Positions 47,071 through 56,061 of a DNA stretch of 64,000 nucleotides are shown in pieces. Under the pieces are notes generated by a model. It searched no databases, had not been told where the DNA came from, and saw only the letters and a program-made list of their open reading frames with translations. The translations under genes were made by a program, and so were the position numbers. The stretch covers positions 620,001 to 684,000 of the forward strand of contig NZ_CP165647.1 of NCBI RefSeq assembly GCF_041199985.1. Reading direction: 5' to 3'. The stretch is from Leptotrichia sp. HSP-536 (lineage in GTDB: Bacteria > Fusobacteriota > Fusobacteriia > Fusobacteriales > Leptotrichiaceae). Position 1 is the first letter of the stretch, and every line of letters begins with the position of its first letter.

Positions 47071-48357
47071 ATGGAAATAAGTTTGACTCAAATAATAATT
47101 TTATTGATAATGTTAATAGTATTGGCGATTTATAGCTATATTACGTGGAAAAAATTTGGGAAGGATTCTGTCGATGAAATTATTTCGGTGTCAGAGCCAC
47201 CTAAAGAAATTTCAGCAATGATGGCTGCTTATATGGATGGTTCCAAACAGACAATAGATTTGGCATATCTTGGATTATTGGAACTAATAAGTAAAGAATT
47301 TGTAATAATTGAAGATCATGTTGATTTGAAAAATTATAAAGTGACAGAAGATGAACACGAAATAAAGAAAGATAAAAAGACTGTTGAAATTGTTGACATT
47401 GAAAAATATTATAGACAGATAACCAAGAAGAAATATGGGTTCAATATGGGAAAAATCAATGATTATGGGTGCAGGCAGTGGGAACTTTCGGAAGAGGAGA
47501 GAATGGTTCTGGAATTTTTAATTGAATATGATAAGGACAGTATTCTCGGGCATAAAAAGCCTATTATGGAGCAATTTTTTAAAATTCTTGAAGTTTTGAA
47601 GGAAAAATTTGATGGAAGAGGAAACTATGCTTTCTTGTATTTAATTGGAATAAAGTCTATAAAAAAGGAAAGATGGGATAAAAGGTTTTATAATTCAAAT
47701 TGGAAGTTTAAAATATTTTACATAGTTATAATATTTTTGTTTGGAATTTTTCTTTTTATTTTTGAAGGATTAGAGGGAATTGTGCCATTAATTATTTTTT
47801 TTCCTATGTATTTTTGGGCAATGTTGTTATCAGCTTTGCTTTTTATAACTTTAAAAAATAAAATGTTTCCGATGGTTATCAGGTTAGCAGTTTTTATTTT
47901 AATAGGTGCATTTGAAGTTATTATATTATTTTTTTCTGGACTTATGGTTTATGGACTTGGAATATCTGGGATAATTCTAACTTTAGTTGCTATTCTTCAG
48001 TTTTTTTATTTTAAAAATATTGGAAAATATACAGATAGAGGAATTGAAATCAAAAGAAATCTAGAAGGATTGAAGAAATACATAAAAAGTGGTGAAACTA
48101 GAAACTTCGAGAATATAGAAGAGTTGATTTCATATTTTAAAAAGATTTTACCATTTTCGCAGGCGTTAAAAGTGCAGAAGCATATTGTAGAAATGGTGGG
48201 AAAATCTATAGAAATATCAGGATTTAATGATAAAAAGAAATATATTGAAAATATGCTTAATATATTTATTTATAAAAATGATAAATTTATGAAATCGTTT
48301 GGGAATGAGATATTTACAAACGAGATATTGGAAGGAAATTACTATGAAAAGTTTTAG
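47071..48357 (+). CDS. DUF2207-related membrane protein lacking the N-terminal domain
   Basis: A 428-residue protein. It opens with a transmembrane helix (residues 6-24) and then PPKEISAMMAAYMDGSKQTIDLAYLGLLELISK, which corresponds to the cytosolic part of the DUF2207 protein downstream (PKDISAMYAAYINGEREPKEILTIGVLSLLSK). Several transmembrane helices follow (about 215-320), then a region ending with LISYFKKILPFSQALKVQKH, again matching the neighbour's VAYFKGILPYAVALGVKNE. It thus looks like a DUF2207 paralogue without the extracellular beta domain and without the Gly-rich tail. Function unknown. Confidence 0.75.
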   Translation: MEISLTQIIILLIMLIVLAIYSYITWKKFGKDSVDEIISVSEPPKEISAMMAAYMDGSKQTIDLAYLGLLELISKEFVIIEDHVDLKNYKVTEDEHEIKKDKKTVEIVDIEKYYRQITKKKYGFNMGKINDYGCRQWELSEEERMVLEFLIEYDKDSILGHKKPIMEQFFKILEVLKEKFDGRGNYAFLYLIGIKSIKKERWDKRFYNSNWKFKIFYIVIIFLFGIFLFIFEGLEGIVPLIIFFPMYFWAMLLSALLFITLKNKMFPMVIRLAVFILIGAFEVIILFFSGLMVYGLGISGIILTLVAILQFFYFKNIGKYTDRGIEIKRNLEGLKKYIKSGETRNFENIEELISYFKKILPFSQALKVQKHIVEMVGKSIEISGFNDKKKYIENMLNIFIYKNDKFMKSFGNEIFTNEILEGNYYEKF

Positions 48358-50296
48358 CAAACCCAAATTAAATAATATTTTTTCAATAATTTTTGTATTT
48401 TTCACATTGTTTTTCTTAAGTGCAAAATCATTAATTGCTGAAAAAATAACGAATTATGAAGTTACAGTTCAGATGAATAAAAATGGGACTTTGACAGTAA
48501 ATGAAGTAATTGACTATGAATTTGACGGTGCGGCAAAGCATGGGATTTATAGAGATATTCCGTTACGTTCAAAGAAAAACGGCGTGGATATTTACAAATC
48601 TTATATAAAAATCAATTCGATAAAGAGAAATGGCATTTCAGAAGAATATTCGACGCAGCTTTTTGACGAAGGAATCAGATACAAGGTAGGCTCTGCAAAT
48701 AAATTTGTAGAAAAAGGTGTAAACAAGTATGAATTTAACTATGTGATATATAATGCAATATTTGAAAAAAATCGAATTTATCAGGTATATTTTAATGCGA
48801 TTGGTCAATTTTGGCAAGTTCCTATTGAAAAAGCTACGGTAAATATAAAATTTGGAAATGGAAAACCTGTTTTAAAAAATGAAATTAGGCAATTAGATAT
48901 TTTTACAGGTGAATATGGACAAAGCGGGAAAGATTATATTACAAATTTAAATAATGGAACTGTTGAAATTAAAACAAATAAGGTTTTAGAAGCATATAAT
49001 GGATTAAGTTTTCGTCTGAATTTAAAAACAGATAATATAAGCCCAACATTTTGGGATAAATTACAGACACTTTATTATGCTCATCCTTTAATTGCTGTAG
49101 GACCGATTATAATAATACTTCTGGCAATTTATGGATTTGTAACGTGGTATATATTTGGAAGAGATGTGGATAAAAAGGCAATTGTTCCTGAATTTAACAT
49201 ACCTAAGGATATTTCTGCCATGTATGCGGCTTACATCAATGGAGAAAGAGAGCCAAAAGAAATATTGACAATCGGAGTGCTTTCATTGCTTTCTAAAGGT
49301 TATGTTGAAGCTGATGATAAGGAAGGTAATGGAAGAAATGTAAAATATACATTGTCTAACAGTAGAAGAAGCAAACCTGAATTAGCAGAAGAAGAAAAAA
49401 TTGTTTTTAATGCCCTTTCTGGTACCGGATACATATTTAAAAAAGAAAGAAGCCTTTACAATGCTTCAAATAAAATCTTGAAATCATTTGAAAAAGAGTA
49501 CAAAAAGAAAGTTTACAGGGATAACAGCATTTTTAATATTGCATTTATTGTTGGTATAATCATAGTTTTTATGGTTTCCGCAACTGCAAGTGGCGGAACA
49601 GCAGGTGTATCTGATAGCAGTCTTGGAGTAGTTTCTTTAATTATGATTGCCAGTTTCTTTGGAATAGTTTTAAATATGATTTTTTCAATTATAAAAAATA
49701 TTTATGGAAATAACAGTACATTTTTAAAAATTATTAAATGGATGGTAATATTATTTATTTCAGTAATATATGGAGTTTTAAATTTCATTGTAATTGGCAT
49801 AATTATGGCAATGTATACTGTTTATTCAAAAATAATCGGAAGATATACAGCTGATGGAATGAGAAAAAAAGAATATCTAGATGGAATGAAAATGTACATA
49901 AAGACTGCTGAAGCAAATCAAATTATGAAATTTAACGATGTAGATGAGCTGGTAGCTTATTTTAAAGGAATATTGCCTTATGCGGTAGCTCTTGGGGTAA
50001 AAAATGAAGCTATAAAATTGATGAAAAATACAATAAAACTTTATAATTTTGATGAAAATACACATTCTTATGTAAATCAAGGAATATGTTTTAGCACATA
50101 TGCTGGTTTCGTTTTGTCAAATATGATTTCAAGAGGATATAATAATGCGTATGATGAAATAAAAGAAGAAAAATTCAGCACTATGAGAAATAATAGTGGG
50201 AGTTCAAATGGTGGCAGTTTTGGTGGCGGTGGATTTTCAAATGATGATGGATTCTCTGGCGGAGGTTCTGGTGGAGGAGGTGGAGGAAGCTGGTAG
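48344..50296 (+). CDS. DUF2207 domain-containing membrane protein
   Basis: A 650-residue protein from the ATG at 48344, preceded by GGAAGGA; it overlaps the gene before by 14 nt. A signal peptide or first helix (about 10-32) leads to the extracellular DUF2207 beta domain (35-235: ITNYEVTVQMNKNGTLTVNEVIDYEF, HGIYRDIPLR). A transmembrane helix at about 250 is followed by a cytosolic winged-helix-like part (PKDISAMYAAYINGE), three to four more helices, and a Gly/Ser-rich C-terminal tail ending GGGGGGSW, a classic feature of the family. The role is unknown. It is the end of the DUF2339-LemA run. Confidence 0.9.
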   Translation: MKSFSKPKLNNIFSIIFVFFTLFFLSAKSLIAEKITNYEVTVQMNKNGTLTVNEVIDYEFDGAAKHGIYRDIPLRSKKNGVDIYKSYIKINSIKRNGISEEYSTQLFDEGIRYKVGSANKFVEKGVNKYEFNYVIYNAIFEKNRIYQVYFNAIGQFWQVPIEKATVNIKFGNGKPVLKNEIRQLDIFTGEYGQSGKDYITNLNNGTVEIKTNKVLEAYNGLSFRLNLKTDNISPTFWDKLQTLYYAHPLIAVGPIIIILLAIYGFVTWYIFGRDVDKKAIVPEFNIPKDISAMYAAYINGEREPKEILTIGVLSLLSKGYVEADDKEGNGRNVKYTLSNSRRSKPELAEEEKIVFNALSGTGYIFKKERSLYNASNKILKSFEKEYKKKVYRDNSIFNIAFIVGIIIVFMVSATASGGTAGVSDSSLGVVSLIMIASFFGIVLNMIFSIIKNIYGNNSTFLKIIKWMVILFISVIYGVLNFIVIGIIMAMYTVYSKIIGRYTADGMRKKEYLDGMKMYIKTAEANQIMKFNDVDELVAYFKGILPYAVALGVKNEAIKLMKNTIKLYNFDENTHSYVNQGICFSTYAGFVLSNMISRGYNNAYDEIKEEKFSTMRNNSGSSNGGSFGGGGFSNDDGFSGGGSGGGGGGSW

Positions 50297-50367
50297 AAAT
50301 ACTGGCTTTATGCACTTCTGTTTAGAAATTAAAAATTAATAAATAAGATGTAAGGAAATAAAAGTAA

Positions 50368-51351
50368 ATGATTTATTTTATTGGTGGTAAAAAACAGAGA
50401 GAATTTAGGTATTTTGAGATTTTGGAAAAGATTAGGAAGGAAAATGCTGGGATTAGTGAGAGTTTTTTTGATGTGGACTTGAAGGAAAGTGAAAAATTTT
50501 TAGAAAAAATAAATATAAATTCGATATTTGCAAATCAGGAACTGGTTGTGTTAAAAAGGGCGGAAAAACTCAAAAATATTGAGGAAATTTTGAAATACAT
50601 AGCGAATCTTGAAATTATAAATAAGGAAATTATAATCGATTACGACAGGGAAGATGGAAAATTTGGAGCAAAGTTAAAAAAATTATTAGATGAAATGAAT
50701 AAAAATAAAAGTATGAAAGTGTTTTTATTTTTAAAGGATACGGAAGAGGAAATTAGGGAATATGTAAAGGAAGAACTGAAAATTAATGGAAAAGATGTCG
50801 CTATATTGCTTGAAATGATTGGAAAGAATCCATTTAAGGTGAGAAGCGAAGTAGCAAAAGTTAAAATCTTTCTGAATGGTGAAAAATTTGATATTGAAAA
50901 AATAAAAAAAGTTGTATCTGTTGAGAAGGAATACCAGATTTATGAAATGACACGAAATATTCTGTTAAGTAATCCAGAGGATGTAATGAGATATTTGGAG
51001 CAAAAAAAGGAATATATGGGAATACTTTACTCACTTTACAGCGAACTTGAAGCAATGTATAAAATAAGCTCATTAAAATTAAAAGGAATAAATTTTAGTA
51101 AAAATTATAACACTTTTAAAATCCAGTTTGAAGAAATAAAGGAACTTTTTAAATCAAATAATAGAATTCCGAATTCGTATGTTATTTTTAAAAAAATAGA
51201 ACTAGAACAGAATTACACAAATAAAAATTTAAAAAATTTAGTTTTTCGATGCTGGGAAACTGAAAAGGATATAAAGATGGGAAAAATTGAGATGGAAACT
51301 GGAGTTGAAATGTTGATAATGGAGATTTGTTCATTATTCAGGAAAAAATAA
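50368..51351 (+). CDS. holA: DNA polymerase III delta subunit
   Basis: A 327-residue protein of the clamp-loader delta subunit family, which opens the sliding clamp. It starts MIYFIGGKKQREFRYFEIL, has a RecA-like N-terminal part with NSIFANQELVVLKRAEKLKN (the region that contacts the clamp) and KSMKVFLFLKD, and a helical C-terminal part with LLEMIGKNPFKVRSEVAKV followed by collar helices. Length is right for the family, and the low similarity is usual for HolA. The AAGGAAA site precedes the ATG. It is the last plus-strand gene before a transposon relic. Confidence 0.8.
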   Translation: MIYFIGGKKQREFRYFEILEKIRKENAGISESFFDVDLKESEKFLEKININSIFANQELVVLKRAEKLKNIEEILKYIANLEIINKEIIIDYDREDGKFGAKLKKLLDEMNKNKSMKVFLFLKDTEEEIREYVKEELKINGKDVAILLEMIGKNPFKVRSEVAKVKIFLNGEKFDIEKIKKVVSVEKEYQIYEMTRNILLSNPEDVMRYLEQKKEYMGILYSLYSELEAMYKISSLKLKGINFSKNYNTFKIQFEEIKELFKSNNRIPNSYVIFKKIELEQNYTNKNLKNLVFRCWETEKDIKMGKIEMETGVEMLIMEICSLFRKK

Positions 51352-51404
51352 TAAAAAAATGCATCTCCAACTTTATGTCTAAGATTAGGGGTGTAAAGCA
51401 AACC

Positions 51405-51428
51405 GCTCCCGCTTCTAAAAGCGGGAGC
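51405..51428. repeat. Perfect hairpin at the IS605 relic right end
   Basis: GCTCCCGCTT, loop CTAA, AAGCGGGAGC: perfect 10-bp stem, strongly GC-rich in an AT-rich region, with CTTCTTGAGAAG, a small second hairpin, next to it. It lies about 90 bp after the tnpB relic stop (minus strand), where the right-end hairpin and guide-RNA scaffold of IS605 elements normally lie. Confidence 0.65.
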
Positions 51429-51518
51429 TTCTTGAGAAGTATGTTCTTTTTTACTAGGTACATATATTTACCAAGCTCTACGGACAGTCCCTGTCCTGTG
51501 TTTCATTTTTTTTATATT

Positions 51519-51743
51519 TTAGTATTGGTTTATATTTAGTGCTGCATTGTAATCCCTATCAATCTCAATTTCGCAACGCTCACATTTATAATTTTTATCT
51601 GATAATTTTAAATTTCCCTTGATATTTTCACATTTATTGCAAGTTTCTGATGGAAACCATTTATTTATTTTCTTCAATTCGTATCGAATTATTCAGACAG
51701 TTTTTGGATAAAGCCTATATTTGAATGCTAAATTATGTTTCAT
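51519..51743 (-). pseudogene. tnpB remnant, internally deleted
   Basis: The frame starts MKHNLAFKYRLYPKTV, the usual TnpB N-terminus, reaches a TGA, and then continues in the same frame through ELKKINKWFPSETCNKCENIKG to CERCEIEIDRDYNAALNINQY. The latter is the C-terminal zinc ribbon (two CxxC) and the final RuvC region with DRDYNAALNI. About 75 codons remain of the usual 350-400, so most of the RuvC nuclease is missing. The protein is surely inactive as a nuclease. Confidence 0.85.
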
Positions 51744-51812
51744 AAAATTATATCTTCCGCTTGTAGAAGTTGGAGACTTCTTGCCAATATTAGTTAAATA
51801 AAAAAGATTAAA

Positions 51813-52724
51813 TTAATTTTTATCATTTTTAGAATCATTATTTTCAGCAGGTACAAATTTTCTTTCAGGACGACTGAAATATTTTATACCGATAATTCCA
51901 ATGATAATCATAATCATACTTATTATGTATGGAAGCCTTATTCCAAAAATTAATAAATCTTCTGCTCTGAATGTACTTACAAATATCCTGATAATTGCAT
52001 ACATAATTAAATAAATCATTGATAAAACACCAGGATTGTATTCCTTTTTTCTAAAGTAAAACCAGAGTATTAAGAATCCAATTAAATTTAAAGCTCCTTC
52101 ATAAAGCATAGCGGGATGTAATGGTAAATTTGGAAATTCTGATCCTGCAGGAGTGTCTAGCGGAAAAGTCAGTCCCCAAGGTACTAATTGCTTAAATTGT
52201 GCCTGCTCAGCAACTCCTAGTGCCTGATATTTTGCCCACCATTCGCTAAATTTCCCTGAAAAAATTACATTCCATGGGGTAAATGTAGGTACTCCATGAA
52301 CTTCTCCATTTGCTAGATTTCCAAATCTTCCTAAAAATTGTCCAAATAATAAAGGCCCAACTCCCATATCTGTAAGAACCCATAAATTTACTTTACTCTT
52401 TCTTGCAAACAGGCAGGCTCCTACAAATGCACCGATAATTCCTCCATGAATTGCAAGCCCTCCTTGCCAGATGTAAAAGATAGATAAGGGATCGCCAGCA
52501 TAATCAGGAAATTTGAAGATAACATAATATAATCTGGCACCAATTAATCCTGCCACTATTGTCGTAAACACAAAATCTTCAATGATTTTTCTGTCGTCAA
52601 CGCCTCTCTTTTCAGCAACATCATCCGCAAGACAAATAAACATTCCAAAAAGAAAAGCTAGAATATACATTAAACTATAAATTCTAAGTTCAAAACCTCC
52701 AATTTTAAATAAATATGGTCTCAT
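51813..52724 (-). CDS. lgt: Prolipoprotein diacylglyceryl transferase
   Basis: A 303-residue inner-membrane enzyme that transfers diacylglycerol from phosphatidylglycerol to the lipobox Cys of prolipoproteins. Seven transmembrane helices are visible. The family signatures are HGGIIGAFVGACLF (with the essential His) and FGQFLGRFGNLANGEVHG, with the conserved Arg and Asn. It differs from many homologues by a longer loop after VHGVPTFTPWN. Substrates would include the micro-lipoproteins at 19787 and 19916. It is downstream of the aminotransferase gene (38-nt gap). Confidence 0.95.
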   Translation of the reverse strand: MRPYLFKIGGFELRIYSLMYILAFLFGMFICLADDVAEKRGVDDRKIIEDFVFTTIVAGLIGARLYYVIFKFPDYAGDPLSIFYIWQGGLAIHGGIIGAFVGACLFARKSKVNLWVLTDMGVGPLLFGQFLGRFGNLANGEVHGVPTFTPWNVIFSGKFSEWWAKYQALGVAEQAQFKQLVPWGLTFPLDTPAGSEFPNLPLHPAMLYEGALNLIGFLILWFYFRKKEYNPGVLSMIYLIMYAIIRIFVSTFRAEDLLIFGIRLPYIISMIMIIIGIIGIKYFSRPERKFVPAENNDSKNDKN

Positions 52725-52762
52725 TTATTTATGCTCCTATATTTCTTTTATTTTGTATCATT

Positions 52763-53848
52763 TTACAATTGTTTTTTTATTTCTTTCTCAAAAATTACGA
52801 AGAAATCATCAATCTGCTCTTTTGAGATTTGTCCTAAAATTCCAATTCTCATAAGGCTTTCTGCATATTTTCCTTTTCCACCTGTAACAGTGTATCCTTT
52901 TTCTTCAAGTGCAGAAATAACAGATTTTATTATAATTCCTTCCCTGTAAATTGAAATTAAGGTATTTGTTCTATTTTCTTCATTTTTTACTAAAAGTTTA
53001 AATCCTAATTTTTGTGCTTTTTCTTCAACATATTTTCTCAAATCACGTTTTTGATTAATTGTATTTTCAATTCCATTTTTTACCAAGTCTTTTAATGATT
53101 GGTTCAATGCCAAAATTAAAGCGATTGCTGGAGTGTACGGTGTTTCTGCACTAGCATCAAAATATTTTTCATATTGTTTTAAATCAAAATAATATTTTGG
53201 CAAATCAGATGTTTCCATAGCTTTTTTAGCTTTATCGCTTACTGCTACAAATGCCAATCCTGGTGGTATTAAAAATGCCTTTTGGCTTCCTGCGATTGCA
53301 ACGTCTATGTGCCATCCATCAAAATCAAATTCATTTACCACAAGTCCGCTAATTGTATCTACAACTAATAAAATTTCAGTATTTTTCGTCAAATCTCCAA
53401 GTGCTTTTATATTATTCAAAATCCCAACTGAAGTTTCGCTGTGAGTTGCTAAAATTCCTTTTAAATCAGGATTTTCAGCTATTACTTTCTTTACATCGTC
53501 TAAATTATAGCTTTCTCCAAATTCATATTGAAGATTAATCATATTTAAGCCATAAATTTCTCCAATTTTTCTAAATCTGTCTCCAAAATATCCAGTATTT
53601 ATAGCTAAGACTTTATCGCCTTTTGAGAAAAAGTTTACGATTGCGGCTTCCATTGAACCTGTTCCAGATGAAGTAAGGATTGCTACGTCATTTGTTGTTT
53701 TGAAGACTTTTTTCAAGTTTTCATTGTTTTCTTTCATAATCTCTCTAAATTTAGGCGTTCTGTGGTGAATAATGTCGCTTCCTAAAATTTCTAAATATTC
53801 TTCTGGTATATTTGTTGGTCCAGGTGTTAATAATAGTTTTGAACTCAT
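52763..53848 (-). CDS. Class V aminotransferase (alanine-glyoxylate/serine-pyruvate type)
   Basis: A 361-residue PLP enzyme. LLLTPGPTNIPEEYLEILG and HHRTPKFREIMKEN at the N-terminus are typical of the alanine-glyoxylate/serine-glyoxylate aminotransferase group; LTSSGTGSMEAAIVNF binds the cofactor phosphate, VVDTISGLV carries the PLP-ring Asp, and Lys190 in AGSQKAFLIPPG forms the Schiff base. The substrate pair (serine, alanine, phosphonate or ureidoglycine) cannot be told from the sequence. It lies between kdsA and lgt on the minus strand with a GGAGG site. Confidence 0.88.
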   Translation of the reverse strand: MSSKLLLTPGPTNIPEEYLEILGSDIIHHRTPKFREIMKENNENLKKVFKTTNDVAILTSSGTGSMEAAIVNFFSKGDKVLAINTGYFGDRFRKIGEIYGLNMINLQYEFGESYNLDDVKKVIAENPDLKGILATHSETSVGILNNIKALGDLTKNTEILLVVDTISGLVVNEFDFDGWHIDVAIAGSQKAFLIPPGLAFVAVSDKAKKAMETSDLPKYYFDLKQYEKYFDASAETPYTPAIALILALNQSLKDLVKNGIENTINQKRDLRKYVEEKAQKLGFKLLVKNEENRTNTLISIYREGIIIKSVISALEEKGYTVTGGKGKYAESLMRIGILGQISKEQIDDFFVIFEKEIKKQL

Positions 53849-53891
53849 AGTTTTATTTCCTCCTAAAATTTTTGTTTTAAAGTTTTAATTT

Positions 53892-54728
53892 TTATAATTC
53901 CTTTGTTAATTTATCATATTGCAGCAATTTTTCTAAAATATTTTCAACATCGTCTAATTTTAGCATATTTGGTCCATCAGACAGTCCTTTGTCAGGTTCA
54001 GGATGAACTTCTGCAAAAACTCCGTCAACTCCAACAGACACAGCTGCTCTTGCTAGTGGATAAACATAGGCACGGTTTCCCCCTGAAGTTTCCCCTTGCC
54101 CTCCTGGTATCTGCACCGAATGTGTTGCATCAAATACAACAGGATAGCCGAATTTTCTCATTTCCAAAAGACCACGCATATCTACAACCAAATTATTGTA
54201 TCCAAATGACGCTCCACGTTCGCAAAGCATTATATTTTCGTTTCCAACTTCTTCAAATTTCTTCACAACATTTTTCATATCCCAAGGTGCTAAAAATTGT
54301 CCTTTTTTGATATTTACAGCTTTTCCAGTTTCAGCTGCGGCTACAAGCAAGTCAGTTTGCCGTGACAAAAATGCAGGTATTTGAAGCAAGTCAATTACTT
54401 TTGCAGCTTCTTTGCATTGCCAAGGCTCGTGAATGTCTGTCGCAAGAGCTACACCGTATTTTTCTTTAACTCTTGATAAAATTTCCAGCCCTTTTTCAAG
54501 TCCAGGTCCTCTAAATGATGAAATTGAAGAACGGTTGGCTTTATCAAATGAAGCTTTAAAAATATACTGAATATCTAATTTATCAGTAATTTCTTTCATT
54601 TTTCCAGCAACTTCCATAACCAAGTCTTCCGACTCAATTACACAAGGCCCGGCAATTAAAAAAATTTTGTCGTTGCCAATCGTAATATTATCAGTAATTT
54701 TTACTTTTTTCACTTTATCTATTAGCAT
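53892..54728 (-). CDS. kdsA: 3-deoxy-8-phosphooctulonate synthase
   Basis: A 278-residue enzyme that condenses arabinose-5-phosphate with PEP to Kdo-8-phosphate for LPS inner core. Motifs: FLIAGPCVIES, FKASFDKANRSSISSFRGPG, LATDIHEPWQC, DLLVAAAETGKAVNIKKGQFLAPWDM, CERGASFGYNNLVVDMR and FDATHSVQIPGGQGETSGG. All active-site residues look intact and the length is standard. It supports a diderm with LPS. kdsD, which makes its substrate, is encoded divergently at 56062. It is the first gene of the minus-strand run kdsA-aminotransferase-lgt. Confidence 0.96.
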   Translation of the reverse strand: MLIDKVKKVKITDNITIGNDKIFLIAGPCVIESEDLVMEVAGKMKEITDKLDIQYIFKASFDKANRSSISSFRGPGLEKGLEILSRVKEKYGVALATDIHEPWQCKEAAKVIDLLQIPAFLSRQTDLLVAAAETGKAVNIKKGQFLAPWDMKNVVKKFEEVGNENIMLCERGASFGYNNLVVDMRGLLEMRKFGYPVVFDATHSVQIPGGQGETSGGNRAYVYPLARAAVSVGVDGVFAEVHPEPDKGLSDGPNMLKLDDVENILEKLLQYDKLTKEL

Positions 54729-54824
54729 AATACCAATCCTTTCTAAAAATTTTTCTTATGTTTTATTTTATCATAATATTACTTTTTTTGCTAATTTTTT
54801 TCTAAAAAAACTAAAATATTCCTT

Positions 54825-54853
54825 TTGATAAAAGAGATAAATTATGCTATACT
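54825..54853 (+). promoter_or_regulatory. Promoter of the manC operon
   Basis: TTGATA (54825-54830), 17-nt spacer, TATACT (54848-54853) preceded by TGC, an extended -10. It is about 60 bp before manC and divergent from kdsA. Confidence 0.7.
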
Positions 54854-54915
54854 TTGAGTGAACTAATAACAAGTAAAATAAAAATTAATATTTAACTAAA
54901 AAATAGGAGAAAAAT

Positions 54916-56046
54916 ATGGATAGTGTAGCTTTAATTATGGCAGGAGGAAGTGGAACAAGATTTTGGCCGTTGTCTACAAATGAGAAACCGAAGCAGTTTT
55001 TAGATTTAGTATCGGCAAAAACTATGATAAAGGAAACTATTGACAGGATAAAAAATTTGATTCCTGTAGAAAAAATATTTATTTCTACAAATATTAAGTA
55101 TTTTGATATAATAAAAAAGGAACTGCCTGAAATTTCAGATAGAAATATTATTTTTGAGCCAATGGCGAGGGACACTGCGGCTTGTATTGGATATGCTGCC
55201 TGTATTATTAAAAAAATTTATAAAGACAGTGTAATGGCTGTTTTACCGTCAGACCACTTGATAAAAAAGGAAAAAGAGTTTTTAGAAAGTCTGAAATTTG
55301 CATTTTTGGAAGCTGAAAAAAATAAAATAGTTACGCTTGGAATTAAACCCACTTATGCAGAAACTGGATATGGATATATTGAGTATATGGAGAATAGAAA
55401 AAGAGGGAAATATGAGAAAAAAACTATAGCTGAAAAAACATTTAAATCCTATAGAGTAAAAAGATTCAGGGAAAAGCCGAATAAGGAGCTTGCTGAAAAA
55501 TATATAGAACAAGGAAATTATCTTTGGAATAGTGGAATGTTTGTATGGAAAACAGAATTTATTTTGCAGGAAATAAAAAAACATATGGAAACTCATAAAC
55601 TTGTTTTGGAAAATATTGAAGAATTATTGGAAAATGTGGATTTATGTGAAATTTATGGGGAGAAATTAAGTAATTTTGTAAAAGATGAATTTGATAAATT
55701 TGAAAAAATTTCAATAGATTTTGGAGTTATGGAGCATACAAAGTCAGTAAGTGTAATTCCTGTGGATATTGGCTGGAACGATGTAGGAAATTTCAAGTCA
55801 CTTGAGGACATATTCCCAAAAGATGAAGATAGAAATGTTGTACAGGCTGAAAATTTTGAAAAATTTGAATCTGAAGGAAACATTGTGATTAATAAGGAAA
55901 ATGATAAGATTATTGCTGTAATTGGACTTGAAAATATTGTTATTGTAAATACAAAGGATGCCTTGCTTGTCTGTCATAAGGATAAAAGTCAGGAAATTAA
56001 GAAAGTATTGAATAAAATTGAATTGAAAAGAAATATGAAAAATTAA
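54916..56046 (+). CDS. manC: Mannose-1-phosphate guanylyltransferase
   Basis: A 376-residue nucleotidyltransferase that makes GDP-mannose from mannose-1-phosphate and GTP. The N-terminal signature MAGGSGTRFWPLSTNEKPKQFL and the later FEPMARDTAACIG, VLPSDHLI, GYGYIEY, FREKPN, YLWNSGMFVWK and VIPVDIGWNDVGNF identify it. The length (about 360-375) is the single-domain form without the isomerase domain. GDP-mannose would feed a surface glycan, in keeping with the flippase and GT2 genes downstream. First gene of the operon; kdsD follows after 15 nt. Confidence 0.93.
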   Translation: MDSVALIMAGGSGTRFWPLSTNEKPKQFLDLVSAKTMIKETIDRIKNLIPVEKIFISTNIKYFDIIKKELPEISDRNIIFEPMARDTAACIGYAACIIKKIYKDSVMAVLPSDHLIKKEKEFLESLKFAFLEAEKNKIVTLGIKPTYAETGYGYIEYMENRKRGKYEKKTIAEKTFKSYRVKRFREKPNKELAEKYIEQGNYLWNSGMFVWKTEFILQEIKKHMETHKLVLENIEELLENVDLCEIYGEKLSNFVKDEFDKFEKISIDFGVMEHTKSVSVIPVDIGWNDVGNFKSLEDIFPKDEDRNVVQAENFEKFESEGNIVINKENDKIIAVIGLENIVIVNTKDALLVCHKDKSQEIKKVLNKIELKRNMKN

Positions 56047-56061
56047 GAAAAAGGAGTATAG

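Larger units (their letters stand above)
51360..51790 (-). mobile_element. IS200/IS605-family relic with large internal deletion
   Basis: A stretch of about 430 bp that contains both ends of a tnpB gene fused together plus hairpins near both edges. The right-end hairpin (51405-51428) and the left-side hairpin (51766-51780) sit in similar contexts: GCTT-TA-AAG-GGAG-CTTCTTG is shared between the two in the same orientation. No tnpA is present. Boundaries are approximate; IS605 elements leave no target duplication. Confidence 0.65.

Noticed and set aside
51213..51539. Short plus- and minus-strand open frames around the holA end and the IS605 relic
   Set aside because: They overlap holA or the relic hairpin, lack ribosome-binding sites and show no family features.
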